45,461 bases of DNA, from assembly GCF_000190475.1 (NCBI RefSeq), contig NZ_AEWH01000039.1, positions 1-45,461 on the forward strand. Reading direction: 5' to 3'. Below, one piece after another: positions 36,897 to 45,461 of this stretch (position 1 is the stretch's first letter; each line of letters starts with the position of its first letter). A program made the position numbers and the translations under genes. Source of the stretch: Ornithinibacillus scapharcae TW25. Its GTDB lineage: Bacteria > Bacillota > Bacilli > Bacillales > Amphibacillaceae. The notes under the pieces were generated by a model. It saw only the letters and a program-made list of their open reading frames with translations. It was not told where the DNA came from and did no database searches.

Positions 36897-37529
36897 AAAT
36901 ACTGCTTTACAACGATGAATTGGCTGTCCCTTTGCAGAAAACTTTTCCTCATATTCTGTCATGATATTAGTAGGGTCTGCTAGTTGATGTAGATCTAGAC
37001 TTACCTCTTCTAAAAGCATCCCGAATCTTGAAAAGCTAACTAAGGAATACTCAAACAATCCTCTATTGTCTGTCTTAAATATTAACTGTCCTTCTGGATG
37101 TAAAATATTTTCATATCGTTCTAAAAATGAATGTGATGTTAGTCTTCTCTTCTCATGACGGTTCTTTGGCCAAGGATCTGAAAAATTCAAATAGACCGTT
37201 GAAACTTCATTAGTAGCAAAAATCTCATTAAGGTTTTCTGCATTTTCTTGAATCAATTTAATATTAGTCTGTTCAGACTCTTGTACTTTTTGTGCTGCTG
37301 TTACGATAACACTTTTAGCAAGTTCTATACCAATAAAATTAATGTTCGGAAATTGTTTCGCCATTCCTACAATAAATTGTCCCTTTCCAGTCCCTATTTC
37401 GACATGGATGGGATTATCATTTCCAAATAATTCATGCCATTTACTTTTATATTGATCCGGATTAGGTATAACTAAATCCGAGTTTTCACGTAAAAAATCA
37501 TCAGCCCACGGCTTGTTACGTTGACGCAA
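36885..37529 (-). CDS. trmB: tRNA (guanine-N7)-methyltransferase TrmB
   Basis: It methylates G46 of tRNA with S-adenosylmethionine. The 214-aa protein begins MRQRNKPWADDFL as in B. subtilis TrmB, carries the SAM site VEIGTGKGQF at about residues 43-52, and has the catalytic NFSDPWPKNRHEKRR at about 115-129, then the TDNRGLFEYS motif. The start is TTG at 37529 with AGAGGTG about 9 bases upstream; no ATG is closer. It is divergent from ytzH. Confidence 0.96.
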   Translation of the reverse strand: MRQRNKPWADDFLRENSDLVIPNPDQYKSKWHELFGNDNPIHVEIGTGKGQFIVGMAKQFPNINFIGIELAKSVIVTAAQKVQESEQTNIKLIQENAENLNEIFATNEVSTVYLNFSDPWPKNRHEKRRLTSHSFLERYENILHPEGQLIFKTDNRGLFEYSLVSFSRFGMLLEEVSLDLHQLADPTNIMTEYEEKFSAKGQPIHRCKAVFRGE

Positions 37530-37600
37530 ATTATTGCACCTCTTTCAACCTTACATATTTTTATTGTTTTATCAAATACTATCCGATGAGGTGATTGATG

Positions 37601-37888
37601 ATGTCGTTAACAGTAAACCATCAACTAGAGTTATTACTTGATTTATTAGATGAACAGCAGTCTGAATGCTGTGCACAAGTCTCTGAGTACCAACAGATTA
37701 AACGATTAGTAAAATCTATGTTAGCAAACAATACCATTACAGATGAGCAACTATTACAATTGCTTCCTGAAATATATAATTATGGGAGACAAGGTGAAAG
37801 CGTTCAGAATCATGAAGAACATATTCTAACAAACAAAGATAATATTACGAATTGGATTAGTGCAATCGAACAAACAAACTTACAATAA
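37601..37888 (+). CDS. ytzH: YtzH-like protein
   Basis: A 95-aa acidic helical protein matching YtzH (family start M-S-L-T-V-N-H-Q-L-E-L-L-x-D-L-L and the conserved ECCAQVSEYQQIKRL region). Three starts are in tandem (TTG 37595, ATG 37598, ATG 37601). The last is preferred: GAGGTG is 7 bases away and homologues begin similarly. The function is unknown. Its last 9 bases overlap the converging ytmP. Confidence 0.88.
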   Translation: MSLTVNHQLELLLDLLDEQQSECCAQVSEYQQIKRLVKSMLANNTITDEQLLQLLPEIYNYGRQGESVQNHEEHILTNKDNITNWISAIEQTNLQ

Positions 37889-38689
37889 TTTCATTTGGAA
37901 GTTAAATTCCTTTAATGAATACAATCGTTCCTCATATTTTTCGTGTTCATTTCTTTCATAATGAAATGCTAGAAAAGATAGGGAGTCTATAATTAAGTAC
38001 CAGTACATCCGAATTAAAAACTGTTTGTCCAGATTAATTCCATACTTTAATAACCAAGTTTCCCACTTTTCCTTTGGAATATAGGAATCCAATACTTTCC
38101 CATAATCCAAAATGGGATCTGCAATGGTTGCATTATCCCAGTCTATCAAGTATAACTGCTTGTCATCGGTAAGTAATAAGTTATTATGATTCATATCGCC
38201 ATGACAGACGGTTTGCTTTTGCTGTCTGGCTATCTCTAAATACTTAGCAAGGTAATTTAAACCGTCTTTTATTTCAATGGAAGCTTGATTGATATTATTT
38301 CTTTTTAACCGACTTTCAATCGTATGCATATAATCATCTGCAGTAATTGGTTTTTTTCCTAACCTTAATAGCATGTGCAATAGCTCTTGGGAATGATGAA
38401 TTTTGTGTAGAAGATCAGCTACCCTTTCATGTTGCATTTCAGCTGGTCTTAATTCTCTTCCCTCTAACCATTCTTGAGCAGTCACCACATCTCCATTGTG
38501 TAGTCTTTTCGTCCAAACTAATTTTGGTACAATACCTTCTGCAGATAGTACAGCAAGAAATGGTGATGAATTCCGTTTAAGAAAAAGTTGCTTCATATCT
38601 TTCTTAGCGAAATACGCCTCCCCAGTTAATCCTCCTGCAGGCGTAACTACCCAATCTTCATCTAAGACTTTCTTAAACCATTCCATCAT
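37880..38689 (-). CDS. ytmP: Phosphotransferase family protein YtmP (aminoglycoside/choline kinase-like)
   Basis: This 269-aa protein has a kinase-like fold with Brenner's motif HGDMNHNNLLL at about residues 163-173 and a metal-binding DWDNA near 183, as in choline kinases and aminoglycoside phosphotransferases. Lys in LFLKRNSS near residue 39 would be the ATP lysine. The substrate is unknown. Two consecutive ATGs (38689 and 38686) make the exact start uncertain. It overlaps ytzH tail to tail by 9 bases. Confidence 0.9.
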   Translation of the reverse strand: MMEWFKKVLDEDWVVTPAGGLTGEAYFAKKDMKQLFLKRNSSPFLAVLSAEGIVPKLVWTKRLHNGDVVTAQEWLEGRELRPAEMQHERVADLLHKIHHSQELLHMLLRLGKKPITADDYMHTIESRLKRNNINQASIEIKDGLNYLAKYLEIARQQKQTVCHGDMNHNNLLLTDDKQLYLIDWDNATIADPILDYGKVLDSYIPKEKWETWLLKYGINLDKQFLIRMYWYLIIDSLSFLAFHYERNEHEKYEERLYSLKEFNFQMKLL

Positions 38690-38878
38690 ACATTCCCCAA
38701 ATCAACATTATAATAACACGTCAACAGAATAAGCATTCACTCGCCCTTTGACAATGAATTAGTTTTCTTATTTTGGCAGATTCATTAGTTTCATTCCACT
38801 CTACCAATTTAAACAAACATGTATTTAGATTATCGAATTTTAATTAGTATTTTCAAGATGTCCGCCTCATTTAATTAC

Positions 38879-38906
38879 AAAAAAACAAGAACCCTTTATT
38901 TGGTTC
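38879..38906 (-). terminator. Terminator after ytlR
   Basis: On the minus strand, GAACC and GGTTC form a short stem with an 8-base loop, followed by TTGTTTTTTT. It ends the five-gene minus-strand operon. Confidence 0.7.
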
Positions 38907-38912
38907 GACTGC

Positions 38913-39803
38913 TTATTTTTTACTAATTGAGCAATTTTGACACGAGCCTGTTTGTCCATCGACCTGAAAGGTAATGGGTTGACTAGTATGAATGATGACT
39001 TGTTTTGCTTGAAAAAGATGTACTTCTTTAAACGTAATATGTTTACCAGTAAATACGGTTAAGAATAAGCCAAGGATTTTCCACTTCGATATTCCTTGAA
39101 TGATAAGGATAGGAAAATAATTAGGTTGTATTCGAGCAGTTGGGATAATTTTCATTCCGCCACCATAATACTGATGGTTTGCAACTGTAATCATCCAGCA
39201 ATCAGAAACTACTTTTTTATCATGTTCTAATTCTATCTCAGCACGAAAAGGCTTGAAGCGAAATAGTACTTGAATAATTGCAATTACATAACTTAAATTG
39301 CCTAGGCGCAATTTATTAAAAAACTTCTTATAAATAGAATGATTTGCCTTTTGCGCTATTTCCGCATCAAATCCTAAGCCAATACTATTAACAAACGTAC
39401 GCACAGTAGAATTATCTAATTTATAATTTCCTCGCCAATAAGGAATTCCTTTCTCATCATGAACAATTCTCTTCAAGATTTCAGCTGGCGAACCCTTAAT
39501 GCCACTTCCCCTACCAAAATCATTTCCTGATCCCCCAGGAATAAAGCTAATGGGTATGTCAACATCGCTAATACCATTCATTACTTCATGAATCGTCCCA
39601 TCACCACCAATCACAATAATCCCTGTTACATCCTTCGAGCGTGAGGAGCTGATTTCTCTAGCAAGTTCCTCAGCATGACCAGGATAATGGGTAAAATAGT
39701 GACTAGTAATAATTTCTCTATACGTTTCACTCCTAGCTAATTGGTTAAAAACACGTCGGCCTCTTCCATTACCTGCCACTGGATTAACGATGAAAATATA
39801 CAT
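38913..39803 (-). CDS. ytlR: Diacylglycerol kinase family lipid kinase YtlR
   Basis: Members phosphorylate diacylglycerol or related lipids. The 296-aa protein shows N-P-V-A-G-N-G-R-G at residues 7-15, GGDGT at 66-70, and PGGSGNDFGRG at 89-99, the nucleotide-binding set, then a beta-rich lipid-binding domain with NSIGLGFDAEIA and VDGQ near the C-terminus. The lipid substrate is unknown. The start is one base after the ytlQ stop, so translation is coupled. Confidence 0.92.
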   Translation of the reverse strand: MYIFIVNPVAGNGRGRRVFNQLARSETYREIITSHYFTHYPGHAEELAREISSSRSKDVTGIIVIGGDGTIHEVMNGISDVDIPISFIPGGSGNDFGRGSGIKGSPAEILKRIVHDEKGIPYWRGNYKLDNSTVRTFVNSIGLGFDAEIAQKANHSIYKKFFNKLRLGNLSYVIAIIQVLFRFKPFRAEIELEHDKKVVSDCWMITVANHQYYGGGMKIIPTARIQPNYFPILIIQGISKWKILGLFLTVFTGKHITFKEVHLFQAKQVIIHTSQPITFQVDGQTGSCQNCSISKK

Positions 39804-39804
39804 T

Positions 39805-40722
39805 TCATGATTCCTCTTCGTTTATGATAAATCCATTGTCTTCCTCTTCTAACCATTCTGGGCGTTTTACATATGTAGATTGACAATGCTTTAGAAGGGC
39901 CTCTGCACCTTTTAATTGATTGCTCTTTAAAGGTGAAGATAGAGAACGCTTCACTTTGAACCAATTTTCATAATCTTTTTTCCCTATTATTCTAGTTTTA
40001 TAAGGTTCCGATAAAAAATTAATGATATTGGTTCTCGAGAGTACTATCTTTTCTATTGGAAAATCAATCTCATACTTATCCAATATTCCGCGAACAATCT
40101 TTTCAGTTCGTTTCAAAGCAAAGATTGGACTTAATTTTTTGGTTACTTTATTATTCGTTTCAAATGTCCAACTTCTCTCTTCCGTAGCAGATATAATAGT
40201 ATCTGGAGTTTCTTCCAATAGGTAAATTATATCAATTCCGATAGGCGTAATTAGGATAATCTCCGTCTCAACAGGTGCATTTCTAATTTCAAAAATAGGA
40301 TAATACATGAGTAAAAATGTATCCGGAAATCGTTGTAAGAAATATTGTAAGGTTTTATCCGTATAGTATTTCTTTTCAACAAAGGATACATTGGAAATAG
40401 TTGATGTTGCCCATTTAAATTGGAACGGTAGAAGATGATCTAAAAAATAACGTTTTAGTTCTTTCTCCGAGTTTGGAAGATTGTCTTCTACTCTTGGTTT
40501 TTCAGCCAAATCTGCCTGATGCTTTTTCGCAAAAAATTTCCACTTATTTTTTTTAGATGTTTCTTCTTCACTTTCTGGTAATTGCATTTCCTCTTGATTT
40601 TGCCAGAGATATTGTAACTTTTTCCAATTATCTTGCTTTAGACGAATAAATTGACTTGGGTAGCGATAAATATCCCACTCGTATCGAGTAATATAATTTT
40701 GCAATTTAATTAATTGGGCCAA
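39805..40722 (-). CDS. ytlQ: YtlQ family protein
   Basis: This 305-aa soluble protein is placed as YtlQ by its position between thpR and ytlR. It has a basic early region (RLKQDNWKKLQYLWQNQ) and a charged linker (about residues 48-90). A middle region follows (FIFEIRNAPVETEIILITPIGIDIIYLLEE-like, about 140-170) whose E-I-I-L-I-T-P-x-G-I-x-I-I-x-L pattern recalls nuclease-related NERD-type folds. No firm catalytic residues are seen, and the function is unknown. It overlaps thpR by 17 bases. Confidence 0.82.
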   Translation of the reverse strand: MAQLIKLQNYITRYEWDIYRYPSQFIRLKQDNWKKLQYLWQNQEEMQLPESEEETSKKNKWKFFAKKHQADLAEKPRVEDNLPNSEKELKRYFLDHLLPFQFKWATSTISNVSFVEKKYYTDKTLQYFLQRFPDTFLLMYYPIFEIRNAPVETEIILITPIGIDIIYLLEETPDTIISATEERSWTFETNNKVTKKLSPIFALKRTEKIVRGILDKYEIDFPIEKIVLSRTNIINFLSEPYKTRIIGKKDYENWFKVKRSLSSPLKSNQLKGAEALLKHCQSTYVKRPEWLEEEDNGFIINEEES

Positions 40723-41293
40723 ACGATTCCCCCCTCTTCAGCCTGAATGTTTCCACTCGTTCATATTTAGGTGTCTTTGTAGGAAAAATTTGATATAAAA
40801 CATATTCCTCAATATCCATCGAATACTTCATGGATTGAAATTTATCCTTCATTACTTTAAGAATTTCGGTTTGTTCAGGTGTACCATTCCATTTCTTGGC
40901 GAGTGTAATGTGGGGCCGATATGGACGGTTCTCTTTTGGAAATCCGGCAGATAAAGCAGCTTTCTCAACCTTTAAAAAGAGCTCATCTAGAGATTCTATT
41001 CTATTGACTCCTGCCCATAACACTCTCGGACTATCCTGTTTTCCAAAAGTCCCTAATCCCCCAACATTAAGCGAAAACCCTGTTTGATTAATCAAACGTA
41101 AAGAATTGAGAAGTTTCTCTAATTTCTCTTCTTCTACTGCACCTAGAAACTTCAACGTAATATGAAGATCCTGCTCATGTGGCCATACTTTATAAGAAAG
41201 ACCAGCCTTTAATTGACTCTGCCAATTTGCAAATTGTACACGTAACGCTTCTTTAATCGGAATAGCTATAAAATAATGTGGAGTTTGTCCCAT
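40706..41293 (-). CDS. thpR: RNA 2',3'-cyclic phosphodiesterase ThpR (YtlP, LigT-like)
   Basis: A 2H phosphoesterase that opens 2',3'-cyclic phosphates at RNA ends. Its two catalytic H-x-T-x motifs are H44-I-T46-L (DLHITLKFLG) and H128-I-T130-L (RPHITLAKKW). At 195 aa it has the family's usual length. It lies 9 bases after rsuA and overlaps ytlQ by 17 bases, within one operon. Confidence 0.94.
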   Translation of the reverse strand: MGQTPHYFIAIPIKEALRVQFANWQSQLKAGLSYKVWPHEQDLHITLKFLGAVEEEKLEKLLNSLRLINQTGFSLNVGGLGTFGKQDSPRVLWAGVNRIESLDELFLKVEKAALSAGFPKENRPYRPHITLAKKWNGTPEQTEILKVMKDKFQSMKYSMDIEEYVLYQIFPTKTPKYERVETFRLKRGESFGPIN

Positions 41294-41302
41294 TCATATC
41301 CC

Positions 41303-42016
41303 TCACTTAATAGAATGACAATAAGAAAGCTCTGCTTCATTCAACTCACGATAAGTACCAAGCTTAAGGGTTTCATCTAACCTCAGCTCTCCCATACTTA
41401 ATCGCTTTAAATAAATTACTTTCTTCCCCACAGCTTCGAACATCCGCTTTACTTGATGGTACTTACCTTCCGTGATGGTCACCTCTATTTCCGACTTTGC
41501 ACCACTTTGAATTATCTTTAATTTTGCTGGTTTGGCTTGATACCCATCTTCTAATATAACTCCCTTTGCAAACTCCTCTATATCTATATCGGTTACATTT
41601 CCCGAAATTCTAGCATAGTATGTCTTTTCAATATCTTTTTTAGGTGATAATAACTGATGGGCTAGTTGTCCATCATTCGTTATTAGCAATAGTCCCTCCG
41701 TATCCTTATCAAGCCTACCAACTGGAAAGGGGTCATAATGTTTAAACTCAGGTGTCAACAGATCAATTACAGTTTTATCAACACGATCTTCTGTTGCAGA
41801 AATGACACCTGGTGGTTTATTCATCATAATATAGATATAAGGTTTATATTCTACCTTGATTCCATCAACCATAATCGCATCGTGATTTGGGTCAACTTTT
41901 ATTCCACTGTCTTTTATAACTTTGCTATTTACAGTAACTCGTTTGTTTTTCACAATTAGTTTAACATCTTTTCGAGATCCATACCCCATATTGGAGAGTA
42001 ACTTATCAAGTCTCAT
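41303..42016 (-). CDS. rsuA: 16S rRNA pseudouridine synthase, RsuA/RluB family
   Basis: It makes pseudouridine in rRNA, probably at 16S position 516. The 237-aa protein has an N-terminal S4 RNA-binding domain (MRLDKLLSNMGYGSRKDVK) and a catalytic domain with GRLDKDTEGLL, where D103 is the catalytic aspartate, and KYHQVKRMFEAVG later. GAGGTG precedes ATG 42016. It lies 15 bases after ytgP. RsuA versus RluB specificity is not certain from sequence alone. Confidence 0.92.
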   Translation of the reverse strand: MRLDKLLSNMGYGSRKDVKLIVKNKRVTVNSKVIKDSGIKVDPNHDAIMVDGIKVEYKPYIYIMMNKPPGVISATEDRVDKTVIDLLTPEFKHYDPFPVGRLDKDTEGLLLITNDGQLAHQLLSPKKDIEKTYYARISGNVTDIDIEEFAKGVILEDGYQAKPAKLKIIQSGAKSEIEVTITEGKYHQVKRMFEAVGKKVIYLKRLSMGELRLDETLKLGTYRELNEAELSYCHSIK

Positions 42017-42031
42017 GATGACACCTCATTA

Positions 42032-43657
42032 TCAACGAAATATCTTACTTAATTTGCGAACACGGTTACCAAATATCCGCTCCAGTAATGTTGATTTATA
42101 AGCGAACCACAGGTAAACATATCCACCACCTATCACTCCAAGACCAAGAACTAGAATTAAGCCCAATCTAGATTCTTCATAAGGGAATATGAATCCTATA
42201 ATAAGTTTTAGAACAAGAATAACAATCCCCATAATAAGTACAAATATGCCAATAAGGATGGTTCGCTTTATTATTTCTTTAAATGGAAACTCAACAGATT
42301 TTTTAATCCGAACAAAATTTAAAAGTACTGCAATACCTACACCAATTGCTGTTGCAAATATGGAACCTTTTGCACCGAACCAATGGATAAACTGTATATT
42401 AAATAGTATCTTAAATAGAATTCCTGCACACAAATTGATTACAGCGTGATTTTGCTGATTAATACCTTGTAGTATTGCAGCTGTAACACTAAGTAAAGCA
42501 AATAGGATTCCAACTGGTGCGTACCAACTCAATAATGGTCCTGCATCCTTCAAGAAGCCACCTATTCCACCATATAGTGTACCGTATGCTTCTGTTGACA
42601 GCATAGACAACCCAAAGGAGGCTGGAATCACTAAGACCATGATAATTTGTAACGCTTGGTTTATCTGATTAATTAGCTGCGGTTTATTGCCTTGTGTAAA
42701 TGAAGAAGTTAATACAGGCATAACTGCTAAAGAGAGCCCAGTTGCTAATGTTACAGGAATAATGACTACTTTGTGTCCTAGTGAATAAATTGCACCAAAT
42801 AATGCTTCTGTTACGTCACCTAACCCAATTGCTGTCATCGCTCTATTAAAAGTAAAGGTGTCCACTAATTGAAAGACAGGTATTGCAACTGACACTATAA
42901 CAAAAGGACCTGCATATCGGAACAATTCCGCCATCAATTCTTTCTTCGGGATATTATGAACAGATTTTTGTTCAGCTATATGCTTATTAATATGTGGTTT
43001 ACGCTTTTTCCAGTACATAAGTAATACGATATAAGAAGCTATTGCACCTATAAATGCAGCAAATGTTGCAAAACCAACTGCTGTTGATTTACTTCCATCA
43101 AGAATGTATATAACAAAAAATGCAGCTACTAATAAAAAGACTATACGTGCAATTTGTTCGATAACTTGCGATACCGCTGTAGGTCCCATGGACTGATTTC
43201 CTTGAAAGAAACCTCTAAATATACTCATTGAAGGTGTTATAATTAACGCAAAACTAACCATTCGAATAACCATTGTTACATCTTCAACACTATTATGTAA
43301 TTCTTCATCAGAGATTATTAATTTTGCTATAAATTCAGCACTGAAAAACAAAGCAAGAAAGGTGACGACACCTGTTAGTGCCATAATTGACATACCTGTC
43401 TTAAACATCCGCATTCCAGTATAGTAATCCCCTAAGGAATTGTATTTAGAAATAAATTTGGAAACCGCAAGCGGGATACCAACTGTAGCAATCGTGATTA
43501 AGATACTATATGGTAAGTATGCATACGAATATAAAGCAATTCCTTCTTCCCCAACCATAGCGTTAAAGGGTATTACATATATCATTCCTAAAAATTTTGA
43601 TAAAAAGGAGGCTGCTGTTAATAAAAAGGCACCTCTTACAATCGTTGATTTCGCCAT
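42032..43657 (-). CDS. ytgP: MurJ-like lipid II flippase YtgP (MOP superfamily)
   Basis: A polytopic membrane protein of 541 aa with about 14 hydrophobic helices. It has the MviN/MurJ N-terminal pattern (VRGAFLLTAASFLSKFLGM) and a F-R-G-F-F-Q-G-N-Q-S-M motif near residue 150. B. subtilis YtgP can act as MurJ, moving lipid II across the membrane alongside Amj. AGGTGAAG lies before ATG 43657. It is the first gene of the five-gene minus-strand operon. Confidence 0.94.
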   Translation of the reverse strand: MAKSTIVRGAFLLTAASFLSKFLGMIYVIPFNAMVGEEGIALYSYAYLPYSILITIATVGIPLAVSKFISKYNSLGDYYTGMRMFKTGMSIMALTGVVTFLALFFSAEFIAKLIISDEELHNSVEDVTMVIRMVSFALIITPSMSIFRGFFQGNQSMGPTAVSQVIEQIARIVFLLVAAFFVIYILDGSKSTAVGFATFAAFIGAIASYIVLLMYWKKRKPHINKHIAEQKSVHNIPKKELMAELFRYAGPFVIVSVAIPVFQLVDTFTFNRAMTAIGLGDVTEALFGAIYSLGHKVVIIPVTLATGLSLAVMPVLTSSFTQGNKPQLINQINQALQIIMVLVIPASFGLSMLSTEAYGTLYGGIGGFLKDAGPLLSWYAPVGILFALLSVTAAILQGINQQNHAVINLCAGILFKILFNIQFIHWFGAKGSIFATAIGVGIAVLLNFVRIKKSVEFPFKEIIKRTILIGIFVLIMGIVILVLKLIIGFIFPYEESRLGLILVLGLGVIGGGYVYLWFAYKSTLLERIFGNRVRKLSKIFR

Positions 43658-43838
43658 TTCTTCACCTGCATCTACATTTAAATATTACACATTATCCTAT
43701 TTTATCACACTACCAGTTTCTAGGATAACCTCAACTATAGTACTATTTATTTATTTGTGCTAGGCAATATATACCGGCTATTGTTTGAGTACAAGCTATC
43801 GGAAATGATAAAATTAGTTCTGAAAGGAATGAGTTCGA

Positions 43839-45107
43839 TTGAAATATGACGTAATCGTTATTGGTGGAGGTCCTTCAGGCTTGATGGCTTCCATTGCTGC
43901 AGCTGAGCATGGAGCGAAAACAATGCTTATAGAAAAGGGAAATAAATTAGGTAAAAAATTAGCTATTTCTGGTGGGGGCCGCTGCAATGTAACTAATCGC
44001 CTTCCACAAGATGAAGTGATAAAACATATTCCAGGAAATGGACGTTTTTTATATAGTGCTTTTTCCGTATTTAATAACTACGATATTATAGATTTCTTTG
44101 AAGGTATGGGTGTTGCACTCAAGGAAGAGGACCATGGTCGGATGTTTCCTGTGTCTAATTCTGCTAAGAGTGTAGTGGATGCTCTAATCAATAAGCTCGA
44201 AGAATTAAAAGTAAAAATACGGCTAAACACAACAGTAAAAGCAGTACACTATGGTAAAGATCAGCATACGATCATATTGGAAAATGGTGATAAAATTGAT
44301 ACATCAGCGATTGTTATCGCTGTAGGCGGTAAAGCAGTACCACATACAGGATCTACAGGAGATGGATATGCTTGGGCCAAGAAAGCGGGACATACCATTA
44401 CTGAGCTCTATCCTACAGAGGTGGCACTTATCTCAAATGAAGACTTTATTAAACATAAGACACTTCAAGGGTTATCTCTAAGGGATGTTTCTTTATCCGT
44501 ATTAAATAACAAGAATAAATTTATTATTTCGCACAAAATGGATATGATTTTTACACACTTTGGAGTATCCGGTCCTGCAGTTTTACGCTGTTCACAATTT
44601 GTCGTCAAAGAGCTTATGAAAGGTAGGAAGTCAGTCGATATGCATTTAGACCTACTACCTGAGAAAACAGAAGAAGCGTTATATAACGAATTACAATCAT
44701 CACTTGAGGAGAATCCTAAAAAAGCTGTTAAAAATCTGTTAAAGGGTACTGTTCCGGAACGTTTCTTAACGTTTATACTAGAAAAACACAACGTTACAGA
44801 AGAATTAAAAGCGGCTAATCTAGGAAAAGAAACCTTACGAAATATAGTACAAGATTTTAAAGGCTTTACATTTAAGGTAAACGGTTCGCTCCCATTAGAG
44901 AAAGCATTTGTAACTGGTGGGGGAGTGTCTATTAAGGAAATAGTACCAAACACCATGCAATCAAAATTAATGGATCGATTGTATTTCTGTGGTGAAATTC
45001 TAGATATTCATGGTTATACAGGAGGGTATAATATTACTTCTGCATTAGTAACTGGAAGAATTGCTGGGATGAATGCAGCTTATGAAGCTTCTTTCACTGG
45101 TATTTGA
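43839..45107 (+). CDS. ytfP: NAD(P)/FAD-dependent oxidoreductase YtfP (HI0933/BaiN-like)
   Basis: This 422-aa flavoprotein has an N-terminal FAD-binding GGGPSG (residues 9-14), an [23 protein letters not shown] block from about residue 32 (the family hallmark), and a C-terminal [16 protein letters not shown]. The reaction is not defined for YtfP; relatives reduce steroid or bile acid intermediates. The start is TTG at 43839 after GAAAGGAATGAG. The gene is divergent from ytgP. Confidence 0.93.
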   Translation: MKYDVIVIGGGPSGLMASIAAAEHGAKTMLIEKGNKLGKKLAISGGGRCNVTNRLPQDEVIKHIPGNGRFLYSAFSVFNNYDIIDFFEGMGVALKEEDHGRMFPVSNSAKSVVDALINKLEELKVKIRLNTTVKAVHYGKDQHTIILENGDKIDTSAIVIAVGGKAVPHTGSTGDGYAWAKKAGHTITELYPTEVALISNEDFIKHKTLQGLSLRDVSLSVLNNKNKFIISHKMDMIFTHFGVSGPAVLRCSQFVVKELMKGRKSVDMHLDLLPEKTEEALYNELQSSLEENPKKAVKNLLKGTVPERFLTFILEKHNVTEELKAANLGKETLRNIVQDFKGFTFKVNGSLPLEKAFVTGGGVSIKEIVPNTMQSKLMDRLYFCGEILDIHGYTGGYNITSALVTGRIAGMNAAYEASFTGI

Positions 45108-45187
45108 TACCTCTTATGTTTTATGCACAATAGGGTAATCTATACTTGTATGGGGACATAATATGGCACTAGAAAGGGTTGGTTTGA

Positions 45188-45373
45188 ATGCAGACAAAGG
45201 GCAAATGGTTACCAATTCTTGCATCTGTAGGAGTTGGAGCTGCAACATACTATACTATGAGTAAGAACAACCAAAATCTTGGCCAAACCATCGCTAAAAT
45301 GGTACCTTTTTTTACAGGATTGCGCAGTAACAGTAGTAATTCAGGAAAATTAGGTCCGTTTGGTATGGCATAA
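45188..45373 (+). CDS. Small hypothetical protein with N-terminal hydrophobic segment
   Basis: This 61-aa protein is not recognised. It has a basic start then a hydrophobic segment (WLPILASVGVGAATYYTM, about residues 7-24), then a polar tail rich in S, N and G. It could be a small membrane-anchored protein. AAAGGGTTGG lies about 7 bases before ATG 45188, and a strong terminator follows, which supports a real gene. It lies 80 bases after ytfP on the same strand. Confidence 0.65.
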   Translation: MQTKGKWLPILASVGVGAATYYTMSKNNQNLGQTIAKMVPFFTGLRSNSSNSGKLGPFGMA

Positions 45374-45387
45374 TGTCTTCATCATGG

Positions 45388-45414
45388 GCGCACCATTAAT
45401 GGTGCGCTTTTTTT
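45388..45414. terminator. Perfect 20-base palindromic terminator
   Basis: GCGCACCATTAATGGTGCGC is its own reverse complement and is followed by seven T. As RNA it would fold to an 8-bp GC-rich stem with a 4-base loop. It ends the ytfP and small-ORF transcript. Confidence 0.85.
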
Positions 45415-45461
45415 CATCGTCTTTTAAACCTGTTTCATTTCCTTATCTAACCACAAAAAAG

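Noticed and set aside
39737-39964. Minus-strand frame overlapping ytlQ and ytlR
   Set aside because: It sits across two tightly coupled conserved genes in another frame and has no independent support.
1-45461. CRISPR array, insertion sequence, prophage or tRNA cluster
   Set aside because: No spaced direct repeats, transposase or phage-like genes, or cloverleaf-like sequences were found on reading both strands.

Overview
The window is a 45.5 kb stretch of low-GC Gram-positive chromosome. Its gene content and order match the braB/ezrA to ytfP region of Bacillus subtilis, and it reads as Bacillaceae. The AT-rich codon usage, the sodium-type stator genes motPS beside ccpA and the general protein style suggest a halotolerant genus such as Gracilibacillus, Oceanobacillus or Virgibacillus. 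The genus is inference; no rRNA, tRNA, phage, transposon or CRISPR was seen.

Layout. 1-3.9 kb: ezrA (division-ring regulator, cut by the left edge and frameshifted), refZ, the free methionine sulfoxide reductase ytsP, and rpsD with a long leader. 4.0-10.5 kb: a block absent from the B. subtilis order, holding an FtsW/RodA-type glycan polymerase, a chemoreceptor read in reverse and interrupted by a stop codon, then cheW and a second chemoreceptor. 10.5-15.2 kb: tyrS behind a tyrosine T-box, divergent from a large class A penicillin-binding protein. 15.5-20.8 kb: acuABC (acetyl-CoA synthetase acetylation control, but no acsA beside it), motP-motS (motS frameshifted) and ccpA. 21-27 kb: aroA, a 710-residue FtsA-like ATPase with an unusual C-terminal half, ytxG-ytxH and murC. 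27.3-33.1 kb: a nicotinate phosphoribosyltransferase, the DNA translocase sftA (frameshifted), ytpR, ytpQ and an unrecognised membrane-anchored protein. 33.2-45.5 kb: ytoQ, a DUF84 NTPase, ytoP, ytzB, ytnP, trmB, ytzH, ytmP, the minus-strand operon ytgP-rsuA-thpR-ytlQ-ytlR, then ytfP and a small membrane-anchored ORF.

Functional themes are cell envelope and division (ezrA, RodA-like protein, PBP, FtsA-like protein, murC, sftA, ytgP), motility and chemotaxis (two receptors, cheW, motPS), carbon and acetate control (ccpA, acuABC), and RNA or protein housekeeping.

Four genes are broken as read. Three of them (ezrA, motS, sftA) are each restored by adding one base to an A/T homopolymer, and the fourth (a chemoreceptor) has one in-frame TAG. 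The three homopolymer cases look like systematic undercalling more than real gene decay, so they should be checked against reads before any biological conclusion. The most interesting probably real item is the FtsA-like ATPase with repeated beta-rich C-terminal units. Smaller leads are the RodA-like/chemoreceptor insertion, the hairpin-rich intergenic regions, and a 9+9 inverted repeat in front of ytoQ.
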